Shown: positions 22,680-35,560, counted from the first letter of the stretch. The stretch is 64,000 nt of DNA from Coptis chinensis (GCA_015680905.1 CM027382.1:3658001-3722000), one strand, 5' to 3'. Notes: generated by a model from the sequence alone, not told the origin. Numbers and translations are program-made.

Positions 22680-22812
22680 TGATCAGAGATGTGTGGGCAA
22701 GCCTGTTTTTAAAGAGATCAGTAACTCAATTGTGTGTAGCGGGGTTCCAACCCCAGACCTCTGGTATCATCACCCAAAGGATTTTACCAACTAAGCTAGA
22801 AGGCACTTACAT
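22680..22812 (-). mobile_element. tRNA-derived SINE with 12-bp TSD
   Basis: Read on the minus strand from 22812: CTAGCTTAGTTGGTAAAA resembles RNA polymerase III box A, and GGGTTGGAACCCC resembles box B at tRNA spacing, followed by a tRNA-unrelated tail of about 60 bp. Identical 12-bp direct repeats AATCTATAAACT flank it at 22668-22679 and 22813-22824. It lies about 60 bp after the NAGK frame end, probably in the 3' UTR or terminator region. A related head is at about 61672 on the plus strand. Confidence 0.82.
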
Positions 22813-22824
22813 AATCTATAAACT

Positions 22825-24155
22825 CACTGCATAAGGAGTTTCAAAAAGAAATTATGTGAGTAATTTTGAATTTATTGGTGCTTTTAAGTGCTTAGAATTT
22901 GTTTTTGGTATATGTTCATGTGTTTTCATATGAGAATCTTGTGGAGTCAGAGGACTGAGATCATAGAAATATAGAATATGGATCGTTATTAGCCCAATGT
23001 AAGGTAATTTGTAGGAATTTTAGTCCATAGGTATATAGAGATGCAATGATTATGTGCATTCTTAACAGGGAGAAGGGTGGTGAAATGTTTGGAGAAGTTA
23101 ATGGTGTAATTGAAGTGAACTCCCAAAGTTGCTGACTTGTTAAGGGATTTTGCCATATGATGTACAAGATGTAGTGGAGTTCGATAGTTTAGACTTCTAC
23201 CAAATACGTACCTTGAAGTCTTGAATGAATACTCTTAGGAAGTTGAGAAACTTTCCACTAGCTGTAACGAGAAGTTAGAATAAAAGTTAAAAGTAGCTTG
23301 ATTTACAAACTAGAAGTTGGAACTTTCAATCTCGAAGACACCCTAAGAAAAAAGAGCTAGAAACCTTACTCCAAGTGGAGTTTGTTGAAAAAGTGTGTTG
23401 ATCCAGGATCTGGAATTTTATTTATCAAATTTTGAAGGTGTTGATGATTATGGCCTTTGGATGTGTCAGTGAAAAGTTTTACATATGTACTTTGTTCCAT
23501 CTGAAAATGAGGACAATGGAATTATAGCAGAAACTAAGTAGAAACAAGAGCGTTTTCCTCCTTTGTGAAGCGAGGATTCAAGCTTGTTACATTGTTGTTG
23601 CTACTGCTTTTTTCAATAGCTTGTACAGCCCTTAATCCAATTTGAATTTAGGGAGACACATGTTTCAACAATTGTTTCTTTGAGAGCTAGATGTGTGGGG
23701 TTTCCTAGAAGGGTATAAGGATGCTTCTTGTGATTTCATTGATAGATAGGTATTGTTTGTCATTTCAACCAGGTACTTGTTTCATGAAATATAATCTTCT
23801 TCAAGCCTTTAACCTGTAAAACCAAGTAGTTCTCGTTTCTACCATGGGATTTTTCACATTATTTCTTGGCTCTTACTTTTCCACTGCTATACAACACTGT
23901 AGTAAGTAGTACAATCGAAAGTTTAGCAGCCCGAACCAAAGGATCAACAAAGAATTATGAACTTACAAGAAGGCTAGAAAACCACAAAAATGAATAGAAC
24001 TACTCGCGAGATACTTGATGAGAAAATATGCTTCCGCTTTATGCAATTTAATCAGTTCTTGATGGAAAAACGTTCTTGAACTTGTAAGGTTACTGACAAT
24101 TAGGAGTCAAGATAATAGGAGAAATAGGCAGTTGAGAACGTACGTTTTTGAAAAT
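22825..24155. other. Intergenic stretch without a recognised gene
   Basis: Short open frames only. No recognised protein, RNA or element signal. Confidence 0.5.
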
Positions 24156-24290
24156 AAGGGCCTGCTTGATATAACCTATTTTCCCGCTGGCAAATTGATA
24201 TTTTCCCACTTAAACACATTTTTACCGCTGCTTGTTGCGATATATGGGTCTGGCAAAAATAAAACCAATTTGCCGGCAAAACCCTCACGT
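24156..24290. repeat. Dispersed repeat, inverted partner near 34540-34715
   Basis: Begins GGCCTGCTTGATA and contains TTTTCCC, CTGGCAAATT and CCCACTTAAA in order. The reverse complement of 34540-34715 has the same start and phrases. In both places a CT/GA-rich, promoter-like stretch with TTCAACCCTAAAC or TTAACCCTAG follows. The class is uncertain; it could be a MITE or a shared promoter segment. Confidence 0.5.
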
Positions 24291-24902
24291 GACCCTTTTT
24301 TCCCACTCCAAACCGGAAAAAAAAATCCAAGTCGGGACTGGATTTATTTTGCCCGAGGAAATCGACCAAAATTTTCTCGCTTCAACCCTAAACACTGGCA
24401 AATCACCATTGCTATCTCTCACACACTCTCTCTCTCTCAAGCAGCCGACAGTGAGTTCTCACTCCCTCTCTCTCAATTTTTAATGGTGATGCTACATATG
24501 TATTTTCATTCTACTAGCACTAAACCATTGATATCCATGGTTTGCTATTGATCTAATTTTTAGCTACAAGTCCAATTTCGTGTTGTATGTGTGATAAATG
24601 AGCTAGATTGCGTTTTTTGAGATCTATATTCTCTAGTTAATCTAGTATGAATTTGCTATTGTTCCGTTTTTTTTTTGTTTATGTAAATTTCTGATACTTA
24701 AGTAAATATTTAAATCATCATTTCTGTTTTCCACATTTCCTGAGCTTGGTAAGGGCGAAAGAAACAGATGGTTATTTTCTGTTTTTTCACCCATTGAAAA
24801 GACTATTTTCACCCCCTTTGAAGTTTGTTGGGTTTTGTCAACTTATTACGACGTTGAACTTGCATTGTCATTCAAAGATAACGAGATTAGAAATTTAGAA
24901 CT

Positions 24903-27900
24903 ATGATGGAGCTTAAGGTTTTGTTTATGGTGCTGATATCTGTGATAGTTTTGCTTGTTTCGAATTTTTTATTCGTTGTAATTAAAGCCCAAAAGAATAT
25001 AAAAAGAGCTGTTGTTTATTTCCATCTGTTTACAAATGATGGTGGAGGTGGGGAGAGTGCTTTGGTGTGCTGTCAAAGCAATTCAAGAAGGGAATCCCAA
25101 TCTTGATATTGTTATCTATATTGGAGATCATGATGCTACGCCTGAAACCTTGATGATTCGAGCAATTTATTGGTTTGGAGTGAAGATCCTTCAGCTGCCT
25201 CAGGTAATTATAGTTTTTGTACTCTTTTAAAAAAAAAACTATTACAGATTTGGTGATTTGTTAATTGATAAGTTTTGCTTCACTTAGTTAAACTCATATT
25301 ACTAAAGTAGCAGCAGTTCGTTAGATTCATATATTATCTGGTTTCAACTCCTTAACAAATCTTACCTATTAAAGCATCATAATCCTATCAAAATAAACGG
25401 AGTCTTCTCTTAAGCCATTGTAGCATCTCAGTTTGGGTTTTGGATACTTTCTTAGCTGATTGCTCTAGCTGCTTCGTTGGGTGCAACAAGCTGAAAAAAT
25501 TATTTATTTGCATTTGGTATGGTTATATTTGTATTCAAACCTGAGAGCGTATATTATCATCTATGTTCGTTTATTGGTTGATCAGGTAGAAGACAGGTTC
25601 TATTGTTAAGGATGTATTGTATTTTAGCTGCATGGATGGGATCAACTTCCATATGCTTAACTTTACCCATTGCCTTTTAGTAATTCCACAATTTACAAAT
25701 CAGACGAAAAAAAAAGTTTCTAAAAGCGTGTTTTTAATTAAAAGTTAAATTTCATTTTTAATAGAATTGTTAGGACTCAGAGAAAGCTAACTCTTAGCAT
25801 GTATATTGAGGATGATCTCTCATTCTGGCATGTAAGTTTTTTCTAGCGTAAACATTGTAGTTTGATTTTTTCTTTTACATGTCTTCATCTCCTAAGGTAT
25901 TCTTCTGTTTGGTCAGGTGGTTCACTTGTATAGAAGGAAGTGGATTGAAGAACGCACCTACCCTCATTTCACTATGGTTGGCCAAAGTTTTGGGTCGGTT
26001 TATCTTGCATGGGAGGCTTTATGCAAAATTGCAAATATACACTGTCATTTTATTTTGATACTAGTGGATATGCATTTACTTATCCACTTGCCCGGATATT
26101 TGGATGCAAAGTTATTTGCTACACACATTACCCAACAATTAGTACCAACATGGTTTGGAGTTCGCGTTTACACTATTGAGCTCGTTGGTAAAACCTTTTT
26201 ATAACAATGATGCTTTAGTTGCAAACAGGTATGCTTCTGAACCATTGTAATTATGTTTCTCATCTGGACGTCAGTTTGACCACCATAGTTTAAGTTACCT
26301 TTATTGAAATAATGATAAGAAGTACACATAATTCATTTGACTTGTGTTTGTCAAATGGCCTATTAATTCCTTTAGGCAAAATATAAAGTGAAGGCAAGAA
26401 GTTGGAAAAGTTTTTTTTTGTTTGCCATTGAGGTCTGCGGCCCATGCCAGGGGATTTTGGACCTCATCCTAGATCTTGCGAAGTTGCGAACCAAACTGAT
26501 CATTTGGACAAAACTCAACCACCAGGGTCTCAGTTTTATTTTGTTTCTTCGTTTCCCCTTGCCTTTTCAATTTCTTTATTTTCTCAAGGTATCAGTAGTA
26601 TAAGAGTTATCATTTTTGTAAGTAAATTATTCATTTATACACTATGTTCTGTTATCTGATGCAGCACTATACAATTCCTTCACTTGTCGCAGTACTTGGC
26701 TATCCTGGTGCAAGGTTATCTACTACACTATCTTTAGCTGGATGTATGGGTTCGTGGGATCCTACACACTCCTTGCAATGGTCAACTCCTCTTGGACACA
26801 ATTGCACATAGAGAAACTCTGGGGAATTCCTAAACGTACTATGAAAGTTTACCCTCCCTGCGATACTTCAGGCCTTCAGGTTATTTTAATAGTTCTCTAC
26901 ATGAGGAAATCTTGATTGGTAATTATTTATTGTTTTCTCCTCTCTTAAAAATTATAACAACTATATTAAAAACATTTATTCTATGTAAAGGGTGATTTCT
27001 CATCTGCTTGACAAACAAGATCTCTGGAACAATAGAATTGCCTTTGTAAGATTGTTTGTTCTTGTAAGCATGGGAACCATGTGACTAATTTGCACTAAGA
27101 AAGATGATGTGCTATGGACATCTCAAAATCTAAAAGGTTAGGAAGATATAGAGAAGCTGAAAACAAGTGTACATAATTGGACAGTAGGAGCAAAATGGAA
27201 TGAATCAATAAGCTCAACCAATGGGTAAATCCCAGAAAGTGCTAGAAAATTGGTTAACAATGCGTGTCAGAACTGACAAGTAAGCTTTTTCTCAGACGAG
27301 TGTACATAGAAGGATGGGAACTGTGCCTTGGGGAATATTAAATTTTTTTTTCGTGCACCTACACCTGTGTTTGTGTGTGCGTATGTTATATCTGGTGTGC
27401 TTTGGTTACAACCTCACCTGTACTTTAAACAGGAGCTCCCATTGGAAGGGTCAAACAGAAATCCACCTTTCATATCTGTCGCACAATTTTGTTCAGAGAA
27501 GGTAATAGTTTTTTATTCTCACAATGTGTACAGAAACACATTGTAATCAGTTCCATTGAAAGCTCATTGTAAGTTCACTTAGTTAGGTGAACTTGCTTGC
27601 TTTACTATTTCTCAGGCCCACATTCTTCAACTTGAGGCCTTCTCCGTTGTTAAGCAAACTTGCCCAGGCCAAAGCTCCAGTTTGTGGGCAGTTGCAGGAA
27701 CAAGGAGGACGAGGATAGGCTGCAGAAACTGAAAGACAAAGCTATTGAGCTAAAGGTGGAGAAGGATGTTGAATTTTATAAGAATTTGATGTACAGGTGG
27801 GTCTCCAATCATTTTTCCTTCTTTTCCTCAGGTATTTGTCCTTTTAATGCATGTGAATGTTCCTATTATACTTGAGTTCATGACAGACATGAAAGTTTTC

Positions 27901-29181
27901 ATGCTGGATAGTGAATATCATGCCTACAGGGAACATTATTATGAGCTCTCTGGCTTTGATGTTGAACTGCACATTCTTGATTGTCTGAAAGTTAACCTAC
28001 TGATACCAGCACATTACAGATGCTGACCAATCCAATTAGAGTATCAGACCCACTGTAAAGAAATTGCCATTTTTGTTGTGAATACATGGATAAATTTCTA
28101 TAGAGGTTTGAAACTTTTTGGTCTTCGTAATCTTCTTAATCTCTTACCATAATGTGGCTGAAACTCTTCAAAGACATGGGACAGGGGTCCCCAATTTAAT
28201 TGCATGTTATTTAAAATAATCCTAATGCCATCAGAACACATAAAAGTCCGACAACAGCATGGAGTGTTTTGTACGTGAAAATGAATTACACATGCCAAGA
28301 GGCGAAAGTCAAACTAAATAGGGTTAGCAATGAAACAATGGTAGGTGTCGTAGGATGTTGGGTAATCTTTTTTCATATGTATTCCTTTATCTGTCATGAG
28401 ATTATAATATTACTAGCACTATTTTCAAGAAAGCAGCTGCCGGTTGCAAAGTATATTGGTTTTGTTGGATTGCCTTAGCCCACTGATATAAACGGTGTCG
28501 GTGAGACTTGGTTGAAGGGGAATATATTTGTCACAGACAGCCGAAGGATCTTAGTGGCATCACTCACTCCCTTCAAAATAGAGACCCGAATTAGTTCAAA
28601 TACACTTCTATCTTTTAGTATAGTTCTTAACATCAATATCTATGTTTAAAAATGTAATTTGGTTTCGTATGGCTAAGTTTTAATTGTAAGTTCTAATCAG
28701 ATATATTCATTTTTGGTGAATTATTAACATGAGCAGGGACTTGGTAAGACTTTTAGGAGGGCGATTGCAGGAATCCATTCCATGACAGACAAGCACTTTG
28801 GTATCAGTGTTGTGGAGTACATGGCTGCAGGCGCGATTCCAATAGTCGGAGCATGACCATTTTATGCATAATCTATGTTTGACCTGAACTACATTTAACT
28901 TTCAGTTTTTCTGACTTACAATCCGGCTCGTTCTTTCAGCTCACAATTCGGCTAGCCCCAAAATGGACATTGTTTTGGAAGAAGATGGGAATCAGACGGG
29001 ATTCCTTGCTTCAGATCCAGATGAATATGCAAATGCCATCCAACAGATTCTAAGAATGCCACATATTGAGAGACTTGAGATGGCAGCAGCTACTAGAAAA
29101 CGTGCCAGCAGATTTTCAGTAAAGATTTTAAAGATTTCAAGATTGCAATCTTACCTGTTCCTTCCAAGTGAAGAGCTGTAA
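24903..29181 (+). pseudogene. ALG11: ALG11 alpha-1,2-mannosyltransferase pseudogene, seven exons
   Basis: ALG11 adds the fourth and fifth mannoses to the lipid-linked N-glycan precursor on the ER cytosolic face. Exon positions: 24903-25203 (N-terminal membrane anchor, then FTNDGGGGE), 25917-26228 ([33 protein letters not shown]), 26693-26879 (clean frame: [31 protein letters not shown]), 27433-27501 (FISVAQF), 27616-27796 ([18 protein letters not shown]), 28737 to about 28848 ([17 protein letters not shown]) and 28940-29181 ([14 protein letters not shown]). Splice sites are mostly kept. Frameshifts lie in exon 1 (2 nt lost in GGGGERVLWC), exon 2 (near 26045, and further damage), exon 5 (before RPKLQ) and exon 6 (before AIAGIH), and the exon 6 donor is lost. 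Introns show it arose by genomic duplication. An enzyme this essential needs a working copy elsewhere. Confidence 0.9.
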
Positions 29182-30134
29182 AATTTTTGCATGAGAAGAG
29201 AAGTCCTACGTGTCAAATGAAGTTGGTTGATAATGTAAGCTCTAAACATAAAGAGTTTATGGTTGAATGAAGCTTTACGTTTATTTCATCGTAAGCACTT
29301 AATTGGTTGTCTTGAAGTTCGCTTACACAGGAAATTTCTTCGACAGATGAGGGTATAGTTTCTCTTACATGCTGACGGCGTTTTTGTTTTGAGTTTGTTA
29401 CATATGCCTGCGGGCGACGGAGGCAAAAATGTCAAATTGAATGGACTAGGCAGTCCAAATAATGAAATTTTGCAGTCCAAATAATGGAAACATACACTCG
29501 CAACAATTTTACTTAAAAGCAACTAGAATAAATTTACCTCGAGCATCATGGCGCTATTGTTACAGAACTTATGAATAATAAGTTTCAGCTTTTTAACCTT
29601 GACTTTTTCTTTAAAAAAATATTTAGAGGGTTAAGGCACACACACCGGTTACATTGAAGGATTCTAGCCCGAAGGCTTACACTGTCCGAAGGGCTATTTT
29701 GAGTAGACCCAACCGTCTCCACTTGGTCCATGCACCAAAAATTAAAGGCCAATAAATAAATCCCAACCAACACTTGGTGGAATTCAAACTTGCAATCTCT
29801 ACACTCTTCGGATTGATTTTAGGAGGGAAAATTTCCAACCTAACTATTTTGTAATATCTATAATGATTTTCTCTTTAATTAGCCTCATATTTTTAAAACA
29901 ATTTTTACTAAAACTATCTCATTTATTGAAATTAGAATTAGCATATTATTTAAAATAAAGGCTCATTCACGCCCTCAAATTATAAAACCCCTAATGTTTT
30001 TATATTATTTTTTAGATTATAACAGAATTCAAAAAATAAATCCAAACCACTTAGTGGTTTAAAGATTTGAAAAACTTGCAATCTCGGTTCACATACTCGT
30101 CTCTCATGAAAAGAGGGATACACAACTAATTAAA
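29182..30134. other. Intergenic stretch; possible SINE remnant
   Basis: No gene. The reverse complement of 29640-29815 contains GCAAGTTTGAATTCCACC, which resembles a tRNA box B, followed by a tail with AGCCCTTCGG and GCCTTCGGGCT hairpin-like phrases; a SINE remnant is possible. The phrase AACTTGCAATCTC recurs near 30070. Confidence 0.35.
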
Positions 30135-30570
30135 CTAGAAGCTTTTGAACCATGACTTTAAATGTTTCAAATTCTGTTTTGCACCCCAAGATGAAGAGCA
30201 GTTTCCCCTTGAATAGACTCTAAAATTGTACTTCCTAACGACATTTATTCTACCTTTTATAGCGGAGTAGTGAAGAGCAGTCCCGTCTTTAGTTGTAAGA
30301 CGAAAGTAAGCAAAGGTCAATTTTCAAAAGCTTCCCTACACTTCTTACATAACCATTTGCAGCAGCTATATGTATGGGGTTAAACCCATCTTGATTCAAC
30401 TCAGGCTTCAATAGAATCATCTCCTTCACAAAACTAAGATGGCCAGCCATAGCAGCAACATGCAAAGGATTCTCAACAAATGTTAGTGCAACACCATAGA
30501 CCAAAAGTAGTTGTTCTTTAAGCAAATGTAGCTCACCCCCAACATCTCCTGTTAAAGAAGCCTCAAACAA
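30135..30570 (-). pseudogene. Ankyrin-repeat protein fragment (plant ANK/BDA1-like)
   Basis: The first frame from 30570 reads MFEASLTGDV, then an ankyrin repeat NPLHVAAMAGHLSFVKEMIL and another GFNPIHIAAANGYVRSVGKLL. A frameshift near 30300 moves the next repeat, KDGTALHYSAIKGRINVV, to another frame. Plant relatives are membrane ankyrin proteins with four or more repeats and a C-terminal PGG/membrane domain, which is not seen here. The reading ends after about 3.5 repeats. It is a 5' exon piece of a dead copy. Any link to the Myb/SANT pseudogene just upstream is only proximity. Confidence 0.75.
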
Positions 30571-31151
30571 CTTCCTAGGTGCAATGGCGCCACATTGACA
30601 ATAAAAATATCACAGTTAAAATAAAAATATCACAGACCACAGTCGAGATGATTCAGAAAAATTCAGTATCTAGTTTAAGAAAGTTTTCAAAATAAATTCA
30701 GTATCTGGGGATCTTGAACTCTTCTGCAGTCTCCCTAAACTCATCTTTCTTTTTTCCACCTGCACACCAGCAGCACACCGCAGCCAACACAGTCACACAC
30801 AAGCAACCCAACCACCTACACACCACACACATCTGAACCACCACCTACAACACACATTTGAACCACCAACACTACACACCACACACATCCCACCACAACC
30901 ACACACCATCACAAGGCACAAGCACACAATAATTTAATTTAAACATTCAAATCATTCCACCCATATTAATTCAAATACCACAAAAAAATAATTATAGTAA
31001 ACACTTTTAATAATGTAAGTTGAACACATACTAATCATGTTTTAAGTTTCTTCAACAATTGGATTGCATGAAGAATCTTATTCTAAAATATCTAAAACAC
31101 AAACCAAACTCAAGAAATAACAAGTACGTTCAACAACTATTATGAAGTATA
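30571..31151. other. Stretch without a gene; CA-rich patch
   Basis: About 30770-30930 is rich in CACA/ACCACC (simple-sequence-like). Otherwise AT-rich and featureless. Confidence 0.5.
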
Positions 31152-33303
31152 CTACCATGAATGCTCCACAGAAGGGAATGGATACTCCACTAAAGGGGAG
31201 GGGTGATCATAAAGGAACAACTTTTCACAATGCCCAAAGCTTTCACCACTCAACGTATCACCAAGATATGATGTGAAAAGTCATTCCCAAAAATTACACA
31301 AACTTTGGCAAAATGAGGAAACATCCTCCCTCTTAGGTGCTTCGCTGCAGGATGTGCCTATAACAATAAATAGTTTCTTATAAACACGCTATGGTTATAT
31401 AACTTCTAGTAATAATTTGTTACAAGATAGGTGTCACGCCCCAAATTTCGTAATGCCTGAATACCAAAGACACATGGTATCTATAGTCATTACAAAACTT
31501 AGGACGTGATACAGGCCAACCAAGCAAAACCCAAACTATATAAAGACATAAAAATCCTACAAAAATTTCGGTAGAGTCTCTTCTGTATTTTCAACATTTC
31601 ATAAACTTAAATCCTGACATAACCTAGAAATCATAACAATATATATCTCATTGCTCAACCTAGCTACTTAACCTGTCTCGATGAATGCCAGAACAACTAA
31701 GTAACTCCTACACCTTGTTATGATATAATTGTCCCATTTTAGTAAGAGAACTTATCTAGAGCACATCTCAGAACTCTAGAGCACAAAACAGTCTCCACGA
31801 CATCCAAGCATCAAATTCCTCAAGCAATAAAGCGAATCCAAAAGCAATAATAAAACACCCAAGAAAAGTATGCTACAAACGCTATATAAAACACCCAAGA
31901 AAAGTTTAAGAAACTCTTTGTTCATTTCTAGACATATTTTCCAAAACAGTTCATACACATAAAATGATAACACGGTAAGTTTTCTAGCCAACTTGTCAAT
32001 ACTGTAGTTTTTCCTACATTTATCTAAATGAGACGTGACTTGATTATTTAGAAACTAGGATATGTAAACTTACTTTTCATGTAGAACTCGAAGTCCCAAC
32101 CTCAGCCCATCTAGAAAAATATTTGGGATCTCTTTCCACAAATATCCAAAAGCAACGAGGCTTTTTGCATTGTAAAGATAACACACAGACCTTACTTTTT
32201 TATGTTTTATAAAAATTATCAATCTCGTTATAAATATGCTAAAACTAGGCTCAAACACAGTGCGCAGAAACTGATTTCTGACGCACAGTTTTCTGCCAAC
32301 CAAACTTTTAGAGACCGTATCGATCTCCACAGGACTCTGAATGTGTCGAGGCCAAAAGGGTTGGAAAGCAGACACACAGGTCTTGCTTTTTCATGTTTTA
32401 GCATGGGTTTGAATCTTAGCCAAACTATGTGAAAACGTGGCTCCAAAACTGATGCAGATCCTGATTTTCAGACAACAGATTTCTGACGGTGTACTTATCG
32501 ACTGCCTAATAACCTTTCACATACACCTTCACATAGCGTAGGCCATATCAAACAGGAGGTAGTAGCTATTTTACCTCTAAATCAGAACAAAGGTATTTGA
32601 AATATCCATCAACTTCAATTCCTCAAGACATGAACAAATCAGTGCCAAGCATTTACCAAGATGAAACCTCTTATGTTAAAATCTGTACATGAGAACCCAA
32701 AGAAGGACATCCAAATTTATAATACCAAACTGTTTTGAAGTCTTCTCACCTTCATCCACTATATATTTACAACAACAAAAAGACAAGAAATCAGGAAATG
32801 ACAATGTCCAATTCAATCAAAAGCTCCAATTAAATGACCCACACGAAATTGACAGGCTTTTACATTATAAACCATTTCCCAATATCAACTATTGAACTTC
32901 CAGTTTAATCACATGCAACAAATAAATTTACAAAGTTACTCAAAAAAAATGGGGTGTTACAATAGGCAAATAACTTACCCTGAAATATGCATCCCATGCT
33001 TGATGATCAACTTCAATATATTTGGTTTCTTTGGTTGTATGAAAAACCAAACTCAGCAGTCTCGATAAGTTCATTGACAGCTATGTAATCCCTCTTCATA
33101 GTTTTAATCATTGAATAGACATGTACATCCCCTATTGACAAGTTCAAGCGTTGATTCAAAACCTTAGCTGCCTCTTTTAAGGTCCCGATGTCAAACCGAT
33201 TCTTTGACATTCTACCAGTACCATTTAGACACTTCTCCAACAACAATTGAATCAGGATCTCATCCATCATCGGAGACCAACGGGTTTGCTGGTGACTCGC
33301 CAT
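31152..33303 (-). pseudogene. Myb/SANT-like domain protein pseudogene split by a solo LTR
   Basis: Exon 1, from the ATG at 33303, encodes ASHQQTRWSPMMDEILIQLL and later LNLSIGDVHVYSMIKTMKRD, a Myb/SANT-like domain of the plant family related to Harbinger-encoded Myb proteins and L10-interacting proteins. After FGFSYNQ the frame shifts by one to ETKYIEVDHQAWDAYF (near 33030), reaching a donor AG|GTAAGT at about 32982. Exon 2 (31152-31357) has AHPAAKHLRGR and FPHFAKV, then diverges and stops. Joining the visible splice sites gives a second frame mismatch. The 1530-bp LTR sits in the intron, 15-20 bp from the donor. Function is unknown; such genes derive from transposases or were domesticated. 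Confidence 0.78.
31432..32961 (-). mobile_element. Solo LTR, Ty3/gypsy-like, 5-bp TSD
   Basis: Starts TGTCACGCCCC and ends GGGGTGTTACA (an imperfect TG...CA inverted terminus), flanked by ATAGG at 31427-31431 and 32962-32966. On the minus strand the right end of the LTR reads GGGGCGTGACA, common for plant Ty3/gypsy LTRs. The 1530-bp interior has no gag or pol and its open frames are short. A lone LTR with intact 5-bp duplication shows recombination between the two LTRs of a former full element. Confidence 0.88.
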
Positions 33304-34434
33304 AACTAAGAAAAGAAACTCAAATGTCAAATAATCAAACTACGTATTTAACAAGTAATAAAACTAACACTTACAACCATTTTATATAATCACTGAACAA
33401 CATTGTGTATATATAAAGAATGATAATTACTCTAAAGCCTGTGTATATATAAGTAATATAATTCCTCGGAAGTTATAACAAATAGTAAGGTTTGGAGATA
33501 TTGACTATTGTTATTATAAGGAGCAACCGGAGAAATGGTGAAATTAGCATAGCATATGAAATAGAATAGGTGGAGCCAACAAGGAAATTGACTATCTACT
33601 TATCAATAGATGTAGATAATATATAATATAATTCTTCGAGTAAAAAGCTTAAATAGTGTGACATCCCGGATCTTAAAATAGATCTTAAGACCTATGTACT
33701 ATCCAAAATATCAAAAGATAAAACACTCCACAAACAATATTCTCCAAATCTAAATATTTATTCCAAATGTCATTAATTATTCAATAATGAAGGTTCAACA
33801 TAACTTAAAATCCAAAAGTATTGATATCACTACCTAGAACTCCAAATAAATCAAACTTAGTCTTACATCCAACAATGAATGAAAACAATAAAAGAGACCC
33901 TAAATCTGGCCAACTCTAATTCCTGCTATATCCACAAATCCCAAGATCCCTCAAGTGTAACGTGAAAGCTTACTAATCTAAAGAATAAGTGAGAAAAAGG
34001 GGGATGAGCTTCCAAGAAGCTCAATGAGTCACTACAAAAGAAAACATGGATTGAAATGATAACAATACATTGAAATAGCTAATTTTTCTTAAAACATATA
34101 ATATGCAAAAACCATTCACTTAATTATATGGAAACCGTATTCTAAATATGTGAACACCATGTCGACTTAAACCCCTAGACAAATAATACCAGCTGTGCGA
34201 CTCAAATTACACATTGTATTGTGGGCATGAGCTCTAATTAACGAACTAACTAGTTAAAGTAAGTATGCACCAAACTTAGCAATACATATATTTGAAAAAA
34301 TATATGTGAAAACCATCACCTTGATTCATTCAAATTAAAAGAAGAAAGAGATGAATCCAATCTCCCCAAATCTGTCAAATTGACATAGCAATCACAGTTA
34401 AAATGATTTTTTTTGTTTATATATATAAAATTTA
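33304..34434. other. Region upstream of the Myb/SANT pseudogene; probable second LTR remnant from about 33660
   Basis: From 33660, TGTGACATCCCGGATC resembles the inverse of a gypsy LTR end (GATCCGGGATGTCACA). The following 400 bp include AAAAGGGGGATGAGCTTCCA-type sequence common in such LTRs. I find no matching second end or target duplication, so the length is unknown. No gene is visible. Confidence 0.35.
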
Positions 34435-34715
34435 AAGAGAGAGAGGGAGAGAGAGTTGAGGTCAGCTACCGTTGACATAGAGAGTGAGAAAAGCGAATGA
34501 TTGAAAACTAGGGTTAAAATTATTTGCCAAACTTGCGGATGACAAATTTTGTGTTATCAAGCGCTGCCAAACCTGGCAAATGGCATCTGCCAACATTTGC
34601 ATTTGATGAAACAAGCGGCGGCAAAAGGTTATTTTCCTGGCAAATTTTTTAAGTGGGAAACTGTTTTCCCACAAATATTTGCCCAGCAAGCGAGAAATTT
34701 TATCAAGCAGGCCTT
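34435..34715 (-). repeat. GA-rich stretch and dispersed repeat, inverted partner of 24156-24290
   Basis: 34435-34456 is a run of GAGA units. 34540-34715 read in reverse matches the repeat at 24156. It could be an old promoter in front of minus-strand sequence. Confidence 0.45.
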
Positions 34716-35484
34716 CAGTGAATCAGCAGATCCTCCTTTTTTATTGATATGTAGCAGATACTCCTTTGAGAGAAGAACAAGAATGCAAAAAACAATTAAT
34801 AAAGTTTTAGGTGTTGCATACTACCTTCTAGTTCTCTTTGAAGAATAACATCTAAATCAGTAATGGACAATTTTTTTAGTGAGTGAAATTCCTATGGGTT
34901 ACCCAATTCCTGTAAGGAAAGCTTTAGCCAGCAGCTAAAAAGGAGTAAGAGAGAAAGCTGCACAACTTGGGCTAAGAAGCCTTTGAAATCCTCTAAATAA
35001 TAATCCAATTTTTCGTGTCTGGTGCTCACACCAGCGACAGCCCTATTTTGTGATCCAAAAAACAGCCTACTGACTGGATAGTGGATCTCCCCTTAAAACA
35101 CTTCCCAAATTCAGCACATTGAGACTGAGGTTATGAAAGTATCTCATTCAAAAAATTTGAAAAGAAAAGAAGAAAAACAATGATACAGGAAAAAATTGGT
35201 ACCATTACCACAATCCACACTTTCTTCAAACAAATCACAAAACCCTTTCATAAACCAATCTTAGTTCAATTTGCAGTGGACGTAAGGATACTATGTAAAC
35301 TGAATAATGGCATTAAACAAACAGATGCAAGACTGCGGGACGCACGAGAAAAACAACTAGATTGATTTTTTTCTTATGGCCACGCCAATCAGGAAAGAGC
35401 GGAGACTAGAAACCTTGTCAAGATTTAGCATATGCTCAGACTAACGGGATTATTGCTCTATAAAAAAATGAAAAACAGGAGAGG
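34716..35484. other. Intergenic stretch without a recognised gene
   Basis: Only short open frames with no recognised motif. Confidence 0.5.
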
Positions 35485-35560
35485 CAGATATTTCATATTA
35501 TCCCACGAAGAGGAGTAATCATTAGTAAAAAAGTAGGCAGAGTATATATTTATAAGCATC
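35485..35560 (+). repeat. 76-bp local duplicate (partner at 36117-36193)
   Basis: CAGATATTTCATATTATCCC through AGTATATATTTATAAGCATC occurs at both positions, same strand, with few changes. The second copy lies inside the aspartic protease pseudogene, between its DSG exon and its C-terminal part. A CCGGGATCCCTAATGGGTAG phrase also occurs twice (about 35863 and 36229). Confidence 0.88.

Noticed and set aside
22741-22805. tRNA gene
   Set aside because: Boxes A and B are present, but it lies within a unit flanked by 12-bp duplications and has a non-tRNA tail; it is a SINE.
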